From: Leptodactylus fallax
Lineage: Eukaryota > Chordata > Amphibia > Anura > Leptodactylidae
Reading direction: 5' to 3'
Assembly: GCA_947044405.1 (NCBI GenBank)
Contig: CAMRHE010000017.1
Span: 10,756,001-10,820,000, forward strand
DNA length: 64,000 nt
Shown: piece by piece, positions 11,155 through 21,579 of the stretch
Layout: each line of letters starts with the position of its first letter
How positions within the stretch are numbered: position 1 is the stretch's first letter
The notes under the pieces: model-generated
Database searches by the model: none
The model's input: only the letters and a program-made list of their open reading frames with translations
What the model was told of the DNA's origin: nothing
Position numbers and translations under genes: made by a program

Positions 11155-11530
11155 AATTTGGTGGAATTTACTAATCCATCTACACCAGTTTTCTGGTCTA
11201 GATGGGTGCAGCTGTGCCTCATTTTTGGCACACAGCCCTTTCTTCCGCCATAGATGCACCACATTTTTCCATCTGTGCCCTGCTCGCCACTCTTTAAGGA
11301 AGTGAGCGGACCCGCATCGAGATCAAGGCGGACTTGGGTGGGGATGCCTCAGCCCAACAAATTTACTATAACTCATGCCAGTTATACCTGAAATCTATGC
11401 TAGTTCCTGACTGATGTAGATTTCATTTCTAGGGCACAGGAGTGTACCTAAATTATTAAGAGCAGTTAGTGCCAGTGGAGGAATGGATTAAGACTGACAT
11501 ACAGAATGACAGTCTTAATACATTCCTCCA
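11155..11530. repeat. R7 interspersed element
   Basis: Starts GGAATTTACTAATCCATC and ends GTCTTAATACATTCCTCC, so the ends are inverted. The interior includes GGCACACAGCCC, TCGCCACTCTTTAAG and ACGCC/TCAGCC-type blocks. 48895-49105 shares GAATTTATTAACCCATCT, TCGCCACTTTTTAC, CGCCTCGGTCTGACAGATTT and CAGTCTTAATAAATTCCC. Non-coding MITE. Confidence 0.6.
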
Positions 11531-11965
11531 TTCTCTATAATTCTTGGAAAACTCTGTATCCTTCTATAGGATTTTCAGCAGTATGCTAATTAGGCTCCAG
11601 TCCAGGACCGCCCACCTCACAATAGAGAACATAATTAGCATATTGAGTACTGAAATTAACTAATTAATTGCTCTGAAAATTCCAAATGCACTGAAATCAC
11701 TGGAGCGCGCCTATTCAAGGGTGCAAAATGTAAGAGATGGAGGTGGTGAAAGTTCTTCTTTAAACCTGAAGCTCCATTGTGACATATATAATGTGTTGCA
11801 TTGCAATCTTCCATATGAGCACACTGTAAAATCACATGTGATAAATGCATTGTACTATTATGCGATTTTATTAGTTTTCCTTCAGAAGCTGTAAAAAAAA
11901 AAATCTAAATTGCATTTTATTATTGCTAAAGTAACCCTTATGAGGTTCCAAGAAAATGCATGCAC
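11531..11965. other. Spacer with a small palindrome
   Basis: A short inverted pair, ATGCTAATTA (11583) and TAATTAGCAT (11632), is embedded in longer imperfect arms, so this may be another MITE of about 80 bp. The rest is unassigned. Confidence 0.4.
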
Positions 11966-12000
<35 letters not shown>

Positions 12001-12081
12001 CACTATCATCCAATATCTATCTATCTATCTATCTATCTATTGATTTAACTATCTAATATCTATCTATCTATCTATCTATCT
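11966..12081. repeat. (TATC)n microsatellite, interrupted
   Basis: Three runs of ATCT/TATC tetranucleotides separated by short imperfect spacers. One of three GATA/TATC arrays in the window. Confidence 0.97.
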
Positions 12082-12194
12082 AGACAAGTGTTAAATTTGA
12101 GGTGAGCAATTTTCACATGTGACAAATGCATTTCTTTACAGCTATAGGCTGGGTGTGATTTCCACCTTTAAGCATGAGCATACAGGATTAGAGT

Positions 12195-12203
<9 letters not shown>

Positions 12204-12239
<36 letters not shown>
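12204..12239. repeat. (TA)18 microsatellite
   Basis: Uninterrupted TA dinucleotide run. Confidence 0.98.
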
Positions 12240-12243
<4 letters not shown>

Positions 12244-12429
12244 GGGTTACATTGTACATACATAATTTCTCTTGGTCAGTGCTGCCACACTCTGGGCTTC
12301 TGACAATGTTTCATTCTGTTATAGGAGTAATAGGATATAGAATATATTGATATTGTCTCCCTAAGTGTTTCATTGCTTATTTTTGCTTCATAACAAGACA
12401 TCCAAGTATAAAGTCAAGACACCCTGGCA

Positions 12430-12560
12430 GCAGCTCAAGATGCCGTCACCGTGTCTTAGCTAGTACTCCTGAAAGCTTACTTATAAATATACTCAGTTAG
12501 CCTCTAAAAGGTATCGCCTGATTTCTTCACTCTTCCTTTAGTATTGATTGTACATAGACC
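12430..12560. repeat. Dispersed repeat containing a 55 bp block shared with 54.6 kb
   Basis: The block 12482-12536 is identical, in reverse complement, to 54604-54658. It includes ACTCAGTTAGCCTCTAAAAG and GTATCGCCTGATTTCTTCAC. Flanks keep weaker similarity (AGTACTCCTGAAAGCTTAC at 12463), suggesting an older and longer family. Function unknown. Confidence 0.65.
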
Positions 12561-13395
12561 GTGTTGTGCGCCTGCCTCTTCCTCCTATAAATAGATATTA
12601 GTCAATGAATACAAATGAGCTGATTCTCTAACCGTAACGTGTGAAATACTCCGATTTGCTGCAAATCTTGAACCTGGCAACAAGTCCTTTATATATCTGC
12701 CATCAAATATACGGGAACCCTGATTGACACCTGAAGGACCACCACTCTAAGTCATTGGTATCCACCAAGATTAGTGTCAGATTGATTGTATAATAGATCG
12801 CAATGGCATCCGATGGATTCCATTGATCCGTAACTTTCCGTCATGGTGTCGATTATGTTGACAAAAAGAATTGGATACATTGCTATTCTTCAGACAGACT
12901 GCGTGATATTTGGATCTTCTGAGATTTGGACACAATCAGGGTTCAATAACAGGTGCAAGGTATTTTATGGTTTACACATCTTGAATAGATGATATTGGGG
13001 GGCAAGGGGCATTTGGGGCCCATTGTAAACAGATTTTTAACACATTTTGAAGAGAGCATAAAGCAACATGCTGTACTTTTGATCTGTCTGAACATCTGTC
13101 AATAATCAATGTACTGTATAAATGGCCCATCAACCTTTTGCCCTATGACGTCACTTATTCCACTTTCAACTATAATCTGCTGGCTTGATCCATCATACAG
13201 ACATGTGAGAAGATCACATTTGTGAAGCGACTTTAGAAACACTTAGATCCCTTTTGCACTGCTTATATATTTCGGTTACTATATATTTGATCCAACATTC
13301 TCAGTAAATACCCTTCAAATCAATGGAAGTATAATGTAGATATTACAAAATATCCTCTGTACTGAGCCCTTTAATTCTGGAAATGAGAACTGGTC
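12561..13395. other. Unassigned DNA
   Basis: Single-copy-looking; no exon or repeat recognised. Confidence 0.4.
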
Positions 13396-14673
13396 CAAAA
13401 TAGAGGTTTATATGATAGAGAAGAGAAGCTGAGCTCTGTGATATGTAGGGTTATATGATAGAGGGAGAGAAGCTGAGCTGTGTGATATATAGGATTATAT
13501 GATAGAGGAGAGAAGCTGAGCTTTGTGATATATAGGGTTATATAATAGAGGAGAGAAGCTGAGCTCTGTGATATATAGGGTTATATGATAGAGGAGAGAA
13601 GCTGAGCTGTGTGATATATAGGGTTATATGATAGAGGGAGAGAAGCTGAACTCTGTGATATATAGGGTTATATGATAGAGGAGAGAAGCTGAGCTCTGTG
13701 ATATATAAGGTTATATGATAGAGGAGAGAAGCTGAGCTCTGTGATATATAGGGTTATATGATAGAGGGAGAGAAGCTGAACTCTGTGATATATAGGGTTA
13801 TATGATAGAGGAGAGAAGCTGAGTTCTGTGATATATAGGGTTATATGATAGAGGGAGAGAAGCTGAACTCTGTGATATATAGGGTTATATGATAGAGGAG
13901 AGAAGCTGAGTTCTGTGATATATAGGGTTATATGATAGAGGAGAGAAGCTGAGCTCTGTGATATATAAGGTTATATGATAGAGGGAGAGAAGCTGAGCTC
14001 TGTGATATATAGGGTTAATGATAGAGGAGAGAAGCTGAGCTCAGTGATATATAGGGTTATATGATAGAGGAGAGAAGCTGAGCTCTGTGATATATAGGGT
14101 TATATGATAGAGGAGAGAAGCTGAGCTCTGTGATATATAGGGTTATATGATAGAGGAGAGAAGCTGAGCTCTGTTATATATAGGTTATATGATAGAGGAG
14201 AGAAGCTGAGCTCTGTGATATATAGGGTTATATGATATAGGAGAGAATCTGAGCTCTGTGATATATAGGGTTATATGATAGAGGAGAGAAGCTGAGCTCT
14301 GTGATATGTAGGGTTATATGATAGAGGAGAGAAGCTGAGCTGTGTGATATATAGGGTTATATGATAGAGGAGAGAAGCTGAGCTCTGTGATATATAGGGT
14401 TATATGATAGAGGAGAGAAGCTGAGCTCTGTGATATATAGGGTTATAGGATAGAGGAGAGAAGCTGAGCTGTGTGATATATAGGGTTATATGGTAGAGGA
14501 GAGAAGCTGAGCTCTGTGATATATAGGTTATATGATAGAGGGAGAGAAGCTGAGCTCTGTGATATATAGGGTTATATGATAGAGGAGAGAAGCTGAGCTC
14601 TGTGATATATAGGGTTATATGGTAGAGGAGAGAAGCTAAGCTCTGTGATATATAGGATTATATGATAGAGGGA
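13396..14673. repeat. Minisatellite, 43-44 bp unit, about 29 copies
   Basis: Head-to-tail units of the form GAGAGAAGCTGAGCTCTGTG followed by ATATATAGGGTTATATGATA and GAG. I count 29 occurrences of the AGCTGA core. The main length variant is one extra G (GAGGG versus GAGG), and common substitutions are GAGCTGTG, GAACTCTG and GAGTTCTG. No open frame runs through the array and the units carry no dyad typical of CRISPR repeats. Confidence 0.97.
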
Positions 14674-15340
14674 GAAAGCACAAATATCCGAAAGCAGCCA
14701 TGTTTCTTAATCTTTACTATCTGATATGTGGCCATTATCAGGTGTATTATAAACACAGAATGGTCATAGCGGGTTTCCTTTGGCTATTGTGCGGATGTAT
14801 TGTGTTGCCTTGGACTCCAGATTCGGGGCGGTACAGTGGGCGTCCTAATTTCTGGCCTTTATTGGCATCATGTAGGTATTTCTGATTCTCGTGAGTGCGG
14901 TGACAGGTGCGCCTCAATGTATATAGGATACTTTATATAATGCCTGCCACAATAAGCGATAGATTGAGGGCAATTTTGTCACTTTCTGTATTGTGACTCC
15001 CACAACTTTTTGCCGTAATTTTCCATTTAAATGGATTTTTATTAAAACGCTGAAAAGATGCAATTAAGAAAACAATACAAGAATTTTCATCGCTGTTTCT
15101 ACGGATTAATAATGTGTCACGTAGAATCGTATAACGTGGTGATGGATAGTCACATTTGTCTCACATCTACAGCTATAGGAAACAATTGAACTATTGAGAA
15201 GCCGCTTCAGTAGCTGAGGACAAATATGTGAGATATTGTCATAAAAATGTCCTTGATCCACAGAAAGAACATTTCTGCATATTTTAATGTATAAAGATTG
15301 TTTATTTCTGAGGAATATTTCTGGTCCCCAAGTAAGCAAG
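14674..15340. other. Unassigned DNA
   Basis: A 61-codon frame (14700-14885) directly follows the array but has no family resemblance. No other feature. Confidence 0.4.
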
Positions 15341-15344
15341 AAGC

Positions 15345-15520
15345 CAAGCTGAGGTTGGAATTTATCAAAACTGATGCAAGGTAAAGCAGTTGCCCCTAGC
15401 AACCAATCAGAACCTGGCTAGCATTTCTCAGAAGCCCTTTTGAAAATGAAAGAAGCTATCTGATTGGTTGCTATGGGCAATACTCCATTTTCCCCTTGCA
15501 CTCGTTTTGATCAATCTCCC
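15345..15520. repeat. Palindromic MITE with GTTGCCCCTAGCAACCAATCAG arms
   Basis: The left arm AGTTGCCCCTAGCAACC at 15389 pairs with GGTTGCTATGGGCAA at 15465-15480, with CAATCAG / CTGATTG extending both. The outer parts AATTTATCAAAACTGATGCA and CACTCGTTTTGATCAAT also pair. The same arm sequence recurs at 51163-51256. It is a known style of vertebrate foldback element; the family name was not determined. Confidence 0.65.
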
Positions 15521-15574
15521 ATGGTGCTGTTAACCCATCACATTATGTAAGTTTTATGTAGAACTGAAAAGCTT

Positions 15575-16605
15575 TGATGATTGCCATTGGTTACCGCTAT
15601 AAGAGTAGTAATCAGTCTTCGATTAGACATTGGCCAACTCATAGAATCCCATGGTTTCCATTACCATTGCTATGCTGACGACACCCAAATATATCTCTCT
15701 GGACCAGACATTACCTCCCTGTTGTCCAGAGTCCCAGAATGTCTAGCAGCCGTAGCCTCCTTTCTCTCCTCCTGTTTTCTCAAACTGTACATGGAGAAAA
15801 TGGAGTTCATAATTTTCACCCCTCCACGCACGACCCCCCTACCTGACCCATCTATCAAAATTAATGGAACCACTCTCACCCCAGTCCCACAGGCCCGCTG
15901 CCTTGGGATAACCTTAGAATCTGACCTATCCTTCAAGCCACATATTGAAACCCTCAACACCTCCTGCCGCCTCCAACTCAAGAATATCCACCGAATCCAC
16001 TCCTTCCTCACCCCGGAAACTACAAAGATGCTAGTTCACGCCCTCATAATCTCCCCCTTAGACTACTGTAACACTCTTCTCCATGGCCTCCCAGCAAACA
16101 CTCTCACCCCCTCCAGTCCACCTTAAAAGGTGCTGCTTGCTTAATACACCTGTTCCCTCGTTCTTCATCAGCTGCTCCCCTCTGCCAATCCCTTCACTGA
16201 CTACCCATCGCCCACTGTTCTGCTCTTATCCGCTCTTCAAACAAACGTCTCCAAGACTTCTCCCGGGCATCCCCCATACTCTGGAACTAATTACCAAGAC
16301 ACATAAGACTGACCCCCACAGTCACAAGCTTCAAGAAGGCCCTGAAGACTCACCTATTCAGGAAGGCCTACAACCTCCAATAACGCTACTGTCACCACAC
16401 CACCACCTGTACAGCCTCTACCCCCACCTTCTGTCTCTCTCCCTCTTCCCTTATAGACTGTAAGCCCTTGCGTGCAGGGCCCTCTATCCCACTGTGCCAG
16501 TTAATCACTGTTAGTATTATCTGTTTTGTATACAGTATCTGGTGTACCGTATGTAAATCCGCAAATGTAAAGCACCATGAAATTAATGGTGCTATATAAA
16601 TAAAC

Positions 16606-16642
<37 letters not shown>
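15575..16642 (+). mobile_element. L2-type non-LTR retrotransposon, 5'-truncated, with (AAT)n tail
   Basis: The + frame at 15581-16126 encodes the C-terminal half of a LINE reverse transcriptase. HCYADDTQIYLS carries the catalytic YADD box; further along are MEKMEFIIFTPP, CLGITLESDLSFKPHIE and MLVHALIISPLDYCNTLLHGLP. These follow the order seen in the L2 clade of the CR1 superclade. After a frameshift near 16100 the remaining C-terminal segments continue in other frames (SSSAAPLCQSLH, FKKALKTHLFRKAYNLQ). The 3' end has TGTAAGCCCTTGCGTGCAGG, then GGTGCTATATAAATAAA and an (AAT)n run at 16606-16642, the typical short-repeat tail of L2. The endonuclease and most of the polymerase are absent, so the copy is dead on arrival. 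The clade is inferred from motifs. Confidence 0.85.
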
Positions 16643-17042
16643 GACATTACCTAGGTCATTCTGAGGGAGGGGTCACCACAAGACAAAGTCGTGTAACGCA
16701 GCCGAATGTCAGTGTGTTTTGCGATGATCACAGCGGTTAACAATCGGATTTCCACTTCACAAAAAGGGACGTGACATCTCCGAAAGTAGTCTCAACTTCA
16801 CAATCGCTATCATGGCCTCCCCAAAAATTTCCACAGTGCAATCCGCACTCAGTTTTTCCAGAAGTCCCCCATAAAATTTTGGAAAAATTGTTGGGTGGTA
16901 AGAACAACAATATTAAAAAATAAGGGTGTGGGAACAGAAAGGGGATAGGGGGCAAACAAGCAACAAGTCCTACTGTCCTGACCAGCGCCAGAAGGGGCCT
17001 CATAGAAAATGGGGCCTGAACACCGCTATTAGAGATGGGCAA
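16643..17042. other. Unassigned DNA
   Basis: A 101-codon minus frame here is proline- and leucine-rich with no family match; treated as chance. Confidence 0.4.
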
Positions 17043-17320
17043 ACCTCTTTATTACGCTAGGGTTTCCGTTCGGGGGGGTCCACTTCGGGACTCCCCTAAT
17101 GGAAACTTAATCCGCGGACCCCATACACTATAATGGGGTCCGCCAGGTTTTCATCCGGTCTCCGCCTGAAAAGGATGAAAAATGCGGAGAGAAAAGCACT
17201 CTGTGCCCAGGGTTCCCCTGAGGCCTGTGATTGGGCAACCAGTGGTCACATTGAAAACCAATCTTGATCCTAAACCATCCAAACTAAACGAATCTTGAGA
17301 GGTTCGTCCATCTTTAACCA
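17043..17320. repeat. Chimeric repeat: R3 left part joined to R4 right part
   Basis: 17043-17200 follows R3 (TTACGCTAGGGTTTCCGTTC, CCATACACTATAATGGGGTC, AATGCGGAGAGAAAAGCAC). From about 17205 the sequence becomes the right part of R4 (GAGGCCTGTGATTGGGC, AACGAATCTTGAGAGGTTCG). There is no R3 right end and no R4 left end, so the two are fused. Confidence 0.6.
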
Positions 17321-17437
17321 CTATATATACCACTGCCATACCATAGGGAGGTGCAATTGCCGTAAGGTGCCCTAGTAATGTAGGCATCTGGATTTTAAAG
17401 AGGAAATCAATCCAAAATGTACAGTCAACATATGTTT

Positions 17438-17444
<7 letters not shown>

Positions 17445-17471
<27 letters not shown>
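17445..17471. repeat. (TA)n microsatellite
   Basis: TA run immediately left of the 1.7 kb element; it supplied the TA target site. Confidence 0.9.
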
Positions 17472-17639
17472 CCGTGTTTCCCCGAAAATAAGACACCCCC
17501 CGAAAGTAAGACATAGGAGAGGTTTTGTAGAATTGCCCAATATAAGGCATCCCCCGAAAGTAAGACGTACCGTAGGAGACGTTTCGTTTCGCAGCATTCC
17601 CGAACAGAACATACCGTTACAGTATATGGTATACTGTAA

Positions 17640-17960
17640 CACTGCTGTCGTCCCCTACCTTCACCATTCAGCATCCTGAGCCTGTTGCTTTCCTTGTTGT
17701 CCTCCTTTGTCCCGCTGCCGTTATCCTGTACGATGTCCCTGCTGCGTTGTACCGCATGAGTGTGCAGTGGTGAGCGTTCTCCTGGTGTCGGGAAGCAGAG
17801 CCTGTCCTTGCTGCGCGACTCTGCTGTAATGATTCTGCTGGGGACGTCACTTTGCGTCGCGACGCTGGCCCGCATCACGTGACGCCGGCCTGGTCCAGCA
17901 TTGAAGAAGGCCGAAGCAGCAGAGAGTGGACCGGATCGAGGAACAGGTAAGCAACGTTGT
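17640..17960 (+). promoter_or_regulatory. CpG-rich, promoter-like stretch with splice-donor-like end
   Basis: This part is clearly richer in G, C and CpG than its surroundings. It has a CRE-like GACGTCAC (17843), CGTCGCGACG (about 17854), and an E-box palindrome TCACGTGA (17875-17882). It ends in AACAGGTAAGC (donor-like, 17942-17952). This resembles the 5' untranslated exon of a transposon or of the element's ancestor. Whether it drives transcription is unknown. Confidence 0.35.
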
Positions 17961-18061
17961 TTTTTTATGTTTGTATCCTCCCCTGGGTCTCCGATCATTA
18001 TACTCTGGGGTCTGAAAAGACCCCAGAGCATAATAATTGTTCATGGGTGGTCCACAATAGG

Positions 18062-18808
18062 ACATACCGGTATAATACTGTGTGCAGGGGCCACTATGGG
18101 AGATGATACTGTGTGCAGGGGCCACTATAGGACATGATACTGTGTGCAGGGGCCACTATGGGGAATGATACTGTGTGCCGGGGCCACTATGGGAGATGAT
18201 ACTGTGTGCAGGGGCCACTATGGGGAATGATACTGTGTGCAGGGGCCACTATGGGACATGTTACTGTGTGCAGGGGCCACTATGGGAGATGATACTGTGT
18301 GCAGGGGCCACTATGGGAGATGTTACTGTGTGCAGGGGCCACTATGGGGAATGATACTGTGTGCCGGGGCCACTATGGGGAATGATACTGTGTGCAGGGG
18401 CCACTATGGGAGATGATACTGTGTGCAGGGGCCACTATGGGGAATGATACTGTGTGCAGGGGCCGCTATGGGAGATGATACTGTGTGCAGGGGCCACTAT
18501 GGGGGAATGATACTGTGTGCAGGGGCCACTATGGGAGATGATACTGTGTGCAGGGGCCACTATGGGGAATGATACTGTGTGCAGGGGCCACTATGGGGAA
18601 TGATACTGTGTGCAGGGGCCACTATGGGAGATGATACTGTGTGCAGGGGCCACTATGGGAGATGATACTGTGTGCAGGGGCCGCTATGGGAGATGATACT
18701 GTGTGCAGGGGCCGCTATGGGAGATGATACTGTGTGCAGGGGCCACTATGGGATATAATACCGTGTGCAGGGGCCACTATGGGAGATGATACTGTGTGCA
18801 GGGAAATT
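18062..18808. repeat. Minisatellite, ~31 bp unit, about 24 copies
   Basis: Units follow GATACTGTGTGCAGGGGCCA then CTATGGGAGAT or CTATGGGGAAT. I count 24 GTGTGC cores. Two alternating spacer types (GGGAGATG and GGGGAATG) suggest higher-order duplication. The unit also occurs at 51393-51680 (opposite strand) and, degenerate, at 30770-30960. Confidence 0.95.
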
Positions 18809-19175
18809 AATGGTTTGGATTGTTATGATGATGTCCTAGAAGATGATGACATAACTGTCATTGAATAAATTTTACTTTCTATGCATACTATAAATATTGG
18901 TAAATGTACCATACTGTTAATTGTTGTTTATGGAAATATTGGTACGGTAGTAAGAAATTCTTGATAGGATTCACAGTTTGTCTGGTTATGCTGGTTTGTG
19001 ATGACAACTACTGTACAGTACCGTATATAATAAATGTTCATTTTTTTGTTCAGCAATAAATGTAAATTCTTCTTCATTGAAAAAAAATAAGACATCCCCT
19101 GAAAATAAGACACAGCACATCTTTGGGAGCAAAAATTAATATAAGACGCTGTCTTATTTTCGGGGAAACAGGGTA

Positions 19176-19191
19176 TATGTGTGTGTGTGTG
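19176..19191. repeat. (TG)n microsatellite
   Basis: Short TG run directly right of the TA target site of the 1.7 kb element. Confidence 0.85.
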
Positions 19192-21579
19192 CAATAGGAA
19201 CCTGGACCCTAAATTTTTACATTTAGTGTATAATTTTATATACATGTACATATATACAAGCTTTGACACATAAAACTTCACATCATAGCCATAGGCCGCC
19301 TTGATAATAAAACAATTTTTTGCCCGATGCCTCTACTACATGATCACATTTGGCACTTGCATTTTTATTTTTGGCCTTGCTCCAAAATTTGACCTATTCT
19401 GTTAGAAATATTCAGGCTAACCTTGATGCTTTATGTAACTGATAATGTACCCAGAAAAGAAGATTAATGAAGTTCTGAAATTCTATGTCGAAGTGGCAGA
19501 TGCACGATTTGCAGATTAAAAGCACCGAGCCTTCTTATTAAGCGGACCTCAGTACTATGTGTCAATAAGGTCCCGGCTGCCGCGATGTGAAGATGAAATC
19601 ACTCCTTTTATCCCATTATGATCCTTTTTCTTGTCACATTGTCGAAATTGAAGGACAATATTCTCAACTAAATTAGTTAACATTCTTCTTTGCTGAAATG
19701 TCTTTTATGTGGGTAGTCGGAGCCTGTACCGGGCCCATTATTTTATGGATACACCAACATTGGGAAATGCAAAAAGGGCAGTCAGAGGATCAAAACAATG
19801 GTAGAAGCATGGGCGTAAGCTTTGAACAGTTTTCATCAGTCTCAGAAGACAGGTATGTTGTAATGTAAAACACTGCAAACAGATCAGGTCGATGGGAGAG
19901 GCTCCTGCTGCAGTCAGGTACCTTACAGCTAGAGACCGGTCTGATCTGAGGACTGTGACACATAAAGTAAAAAAATGTCTTTATATTTTTCTTACAGTTT
20001 GGCTTGAAGGGAAGATGGGCATTGAAGCAGTTGCTGTGGATGGTCTGGTTTGGACAACCACTTTTTATTGAACGTAAAGGTAATAAAGAAATGGAACAAG
20101 TACTTCAGAGTGATAGGTACAGCTTGTGCAGCAACCTACCATGAAGGGATCCCTAATATGGTAGCCCTCTCTACCTTTAAAATAAACAATGCATAAAATG
20201 GCTATGTTCACACAAAGTGAAAATTTTGCCAATGGAGGCAGCGACTCACAAAGGGTAAACACCGTGAGAGTAAGATGACCCTAACCTATCTAGGTTAGTG
20301 TAGCTGGGTTGATATGCTGGATTCTGGTAAGAGACTCCCTTTAAGAGTTTACTAAATTGGCAGTGTCAGGGCAGTATTGTGTATGGTAGGGTCCCCATCT
20401 CACCCGTCATACCTGGACTCCAACTGACACCCTATAGCAGTCACATATATGGGATGTGCTGTAGATGTACATGGCCTGGTCTACAATGGTCTACAAAGCT
20501 GAATCTGTAACTTACCTATATACTGTACTTATCCACTGTTTCTCAGTAGGATAGGATTGAAGAGAGTGTCCCAGAGGACTTTTTACCCTAGATCATAGAT
20601 AGATAGGTAGAATTTGGAAGAGGTCCCCCAGATCTCCAAGGTGTTTGTTTGGGGCACTTGCCTCTTGTAAAAATGCTTCTGGTGGATCCACCTTAGGTGG
20701 ATCTAATCTTGGAGCCTCCTGGTCCTTTGGATTGACCTGTCAGGAAGGTGTCAGGATTTCAAGTATAGACTACAGGCTGTTGTAGATGCCCTTTAATTCC
20801 ACTGATACCTTATACCCCCGCAGATGACAGCACACAAATTATACAAATGATATATTATATACACGATCATCGTACATTCAGCTCAACTATGAAATGGCTG
20901 CAACATTTTCTCAAACGTTTCAAGCTGTTTGTCTTAGCTCAGGAGAAATGATTGCTCTTAAATCGCTGGATTCAGGAGTAAAGTGCACCTTAATGTCATT
21001 CGTCTTGAGGTCTGTGTGCATCTCCCAGACTGCCTTATGTATGTCAGACTATTATGTAAATCAACCTCATCTGGGATCAGTGTAAAAGACATTAAGGTTG
21101 GCCCAGCGCCCAATCCAGCAATATGGTTAAAATCAACTTGTCTCCTGACATTTGCTTTCCAGAACTGTGCTGTGGCTAGAAGTATTTCCTCATTCATTTG
21201 TAGGACATAATTAGATTGGCCCAAACCCAACAATTGGCTAATTTTACTCACCGCGTTGGTCCACAAAGTACCTGGCATCCAAAAATAGGACAGGAACAAA
21301 GGGGCTGGAGTTCACGTATAGATCTTTATATCACGTAGATATATTTAGGGGACAGTGGTTAGAAAACCGAATCTAATGACACAGATTATTACTTCCTATG
21401 TAGTTAGAGGACTAAAATAAATCCAAGAAATTTTCTTCGAATTTAAGAAAAAAAATTAGTCCCAGAATGATAATAGCATGATGGAAACGTTAGATGGTCC
21501 AGTAACCAAAGACAATTCTACATTATTTTTAGTTCATGAATTAATAATCTGTTATATACTGTCTTACCTTAAAGGGGTT
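19192..21579. other. Mostly single-copy DNA; possible conserved non-coding block at 19440-19735
   Basis: No exon recognised. 19440-19735 is free of repeats and looks like a constrained element (TTAATGAAGTTCTG, GCACGATTTGCAGATTAAAA, CTAAATTAGTTAACATTC). The short frames at 20894-21299 on both strands overlap each other, have no family and are rejected. Confidence 0.3.

Larger units (their letters stand above)
17472..19173. mobile_element. TA-flanked DNA transposon with CCCCGAAAATAAGAC termini, non-autonomous
   Basis: The left end is CCGTGTTTCCCCGAAAATAA and the right end is the complement CCCTGTTTCCCCGAAAATAA. Both are bordered by TA, as expected for Tc1/mariner or pogo-type insertion. Subterminal copies of CCCCCGAAAGTAAGAC occur on the left (about 17497 and 17551) and AATAAGACATCCCCTGAAAA on the right (about 19085). 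Inside are a CpG-rich stretch (17640-17960), an R4-type hairpin box (17990-18040), a 31 bp minisatellite (18062-18808) and an AT-rich tail with a DDVLEDDDITVIE-then-stop reading at about 18825-18867, which may be a leftover transposase C-terminus. No intact transposase. Large frames across it, including 219 codons on the minus strand, are not credible. Confidence 0.75.

Noticed and set aside
13396..14673. CRISPR-like array
   Set aside because: Units are head-to-tail without unique spacers, and the context is vertebrate; it is a minisatellite. The 18 kb and 51 kb arrays are rejected as CRISPR for the same reason.
15581..16126. 181-codon frame as a host gene
   Set aside because: The YADD reverse-transcriptase box and the 3' (AAT)n tail show it is a truncated L2-type LINE.
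16083..16463. 126-codon Pro/Leu-rich frame
   Set aside because: Off-frame reading of the L2 C-terminal region and 3' UTR.
17372..18031. 219-codon minus-strand frame, the longest in the window
   Set aside because: Runs across a TA microsatellite, the end of a transposon and its GC-rich part (YIYIYIYI stretch included); no domain, no start or splice context.
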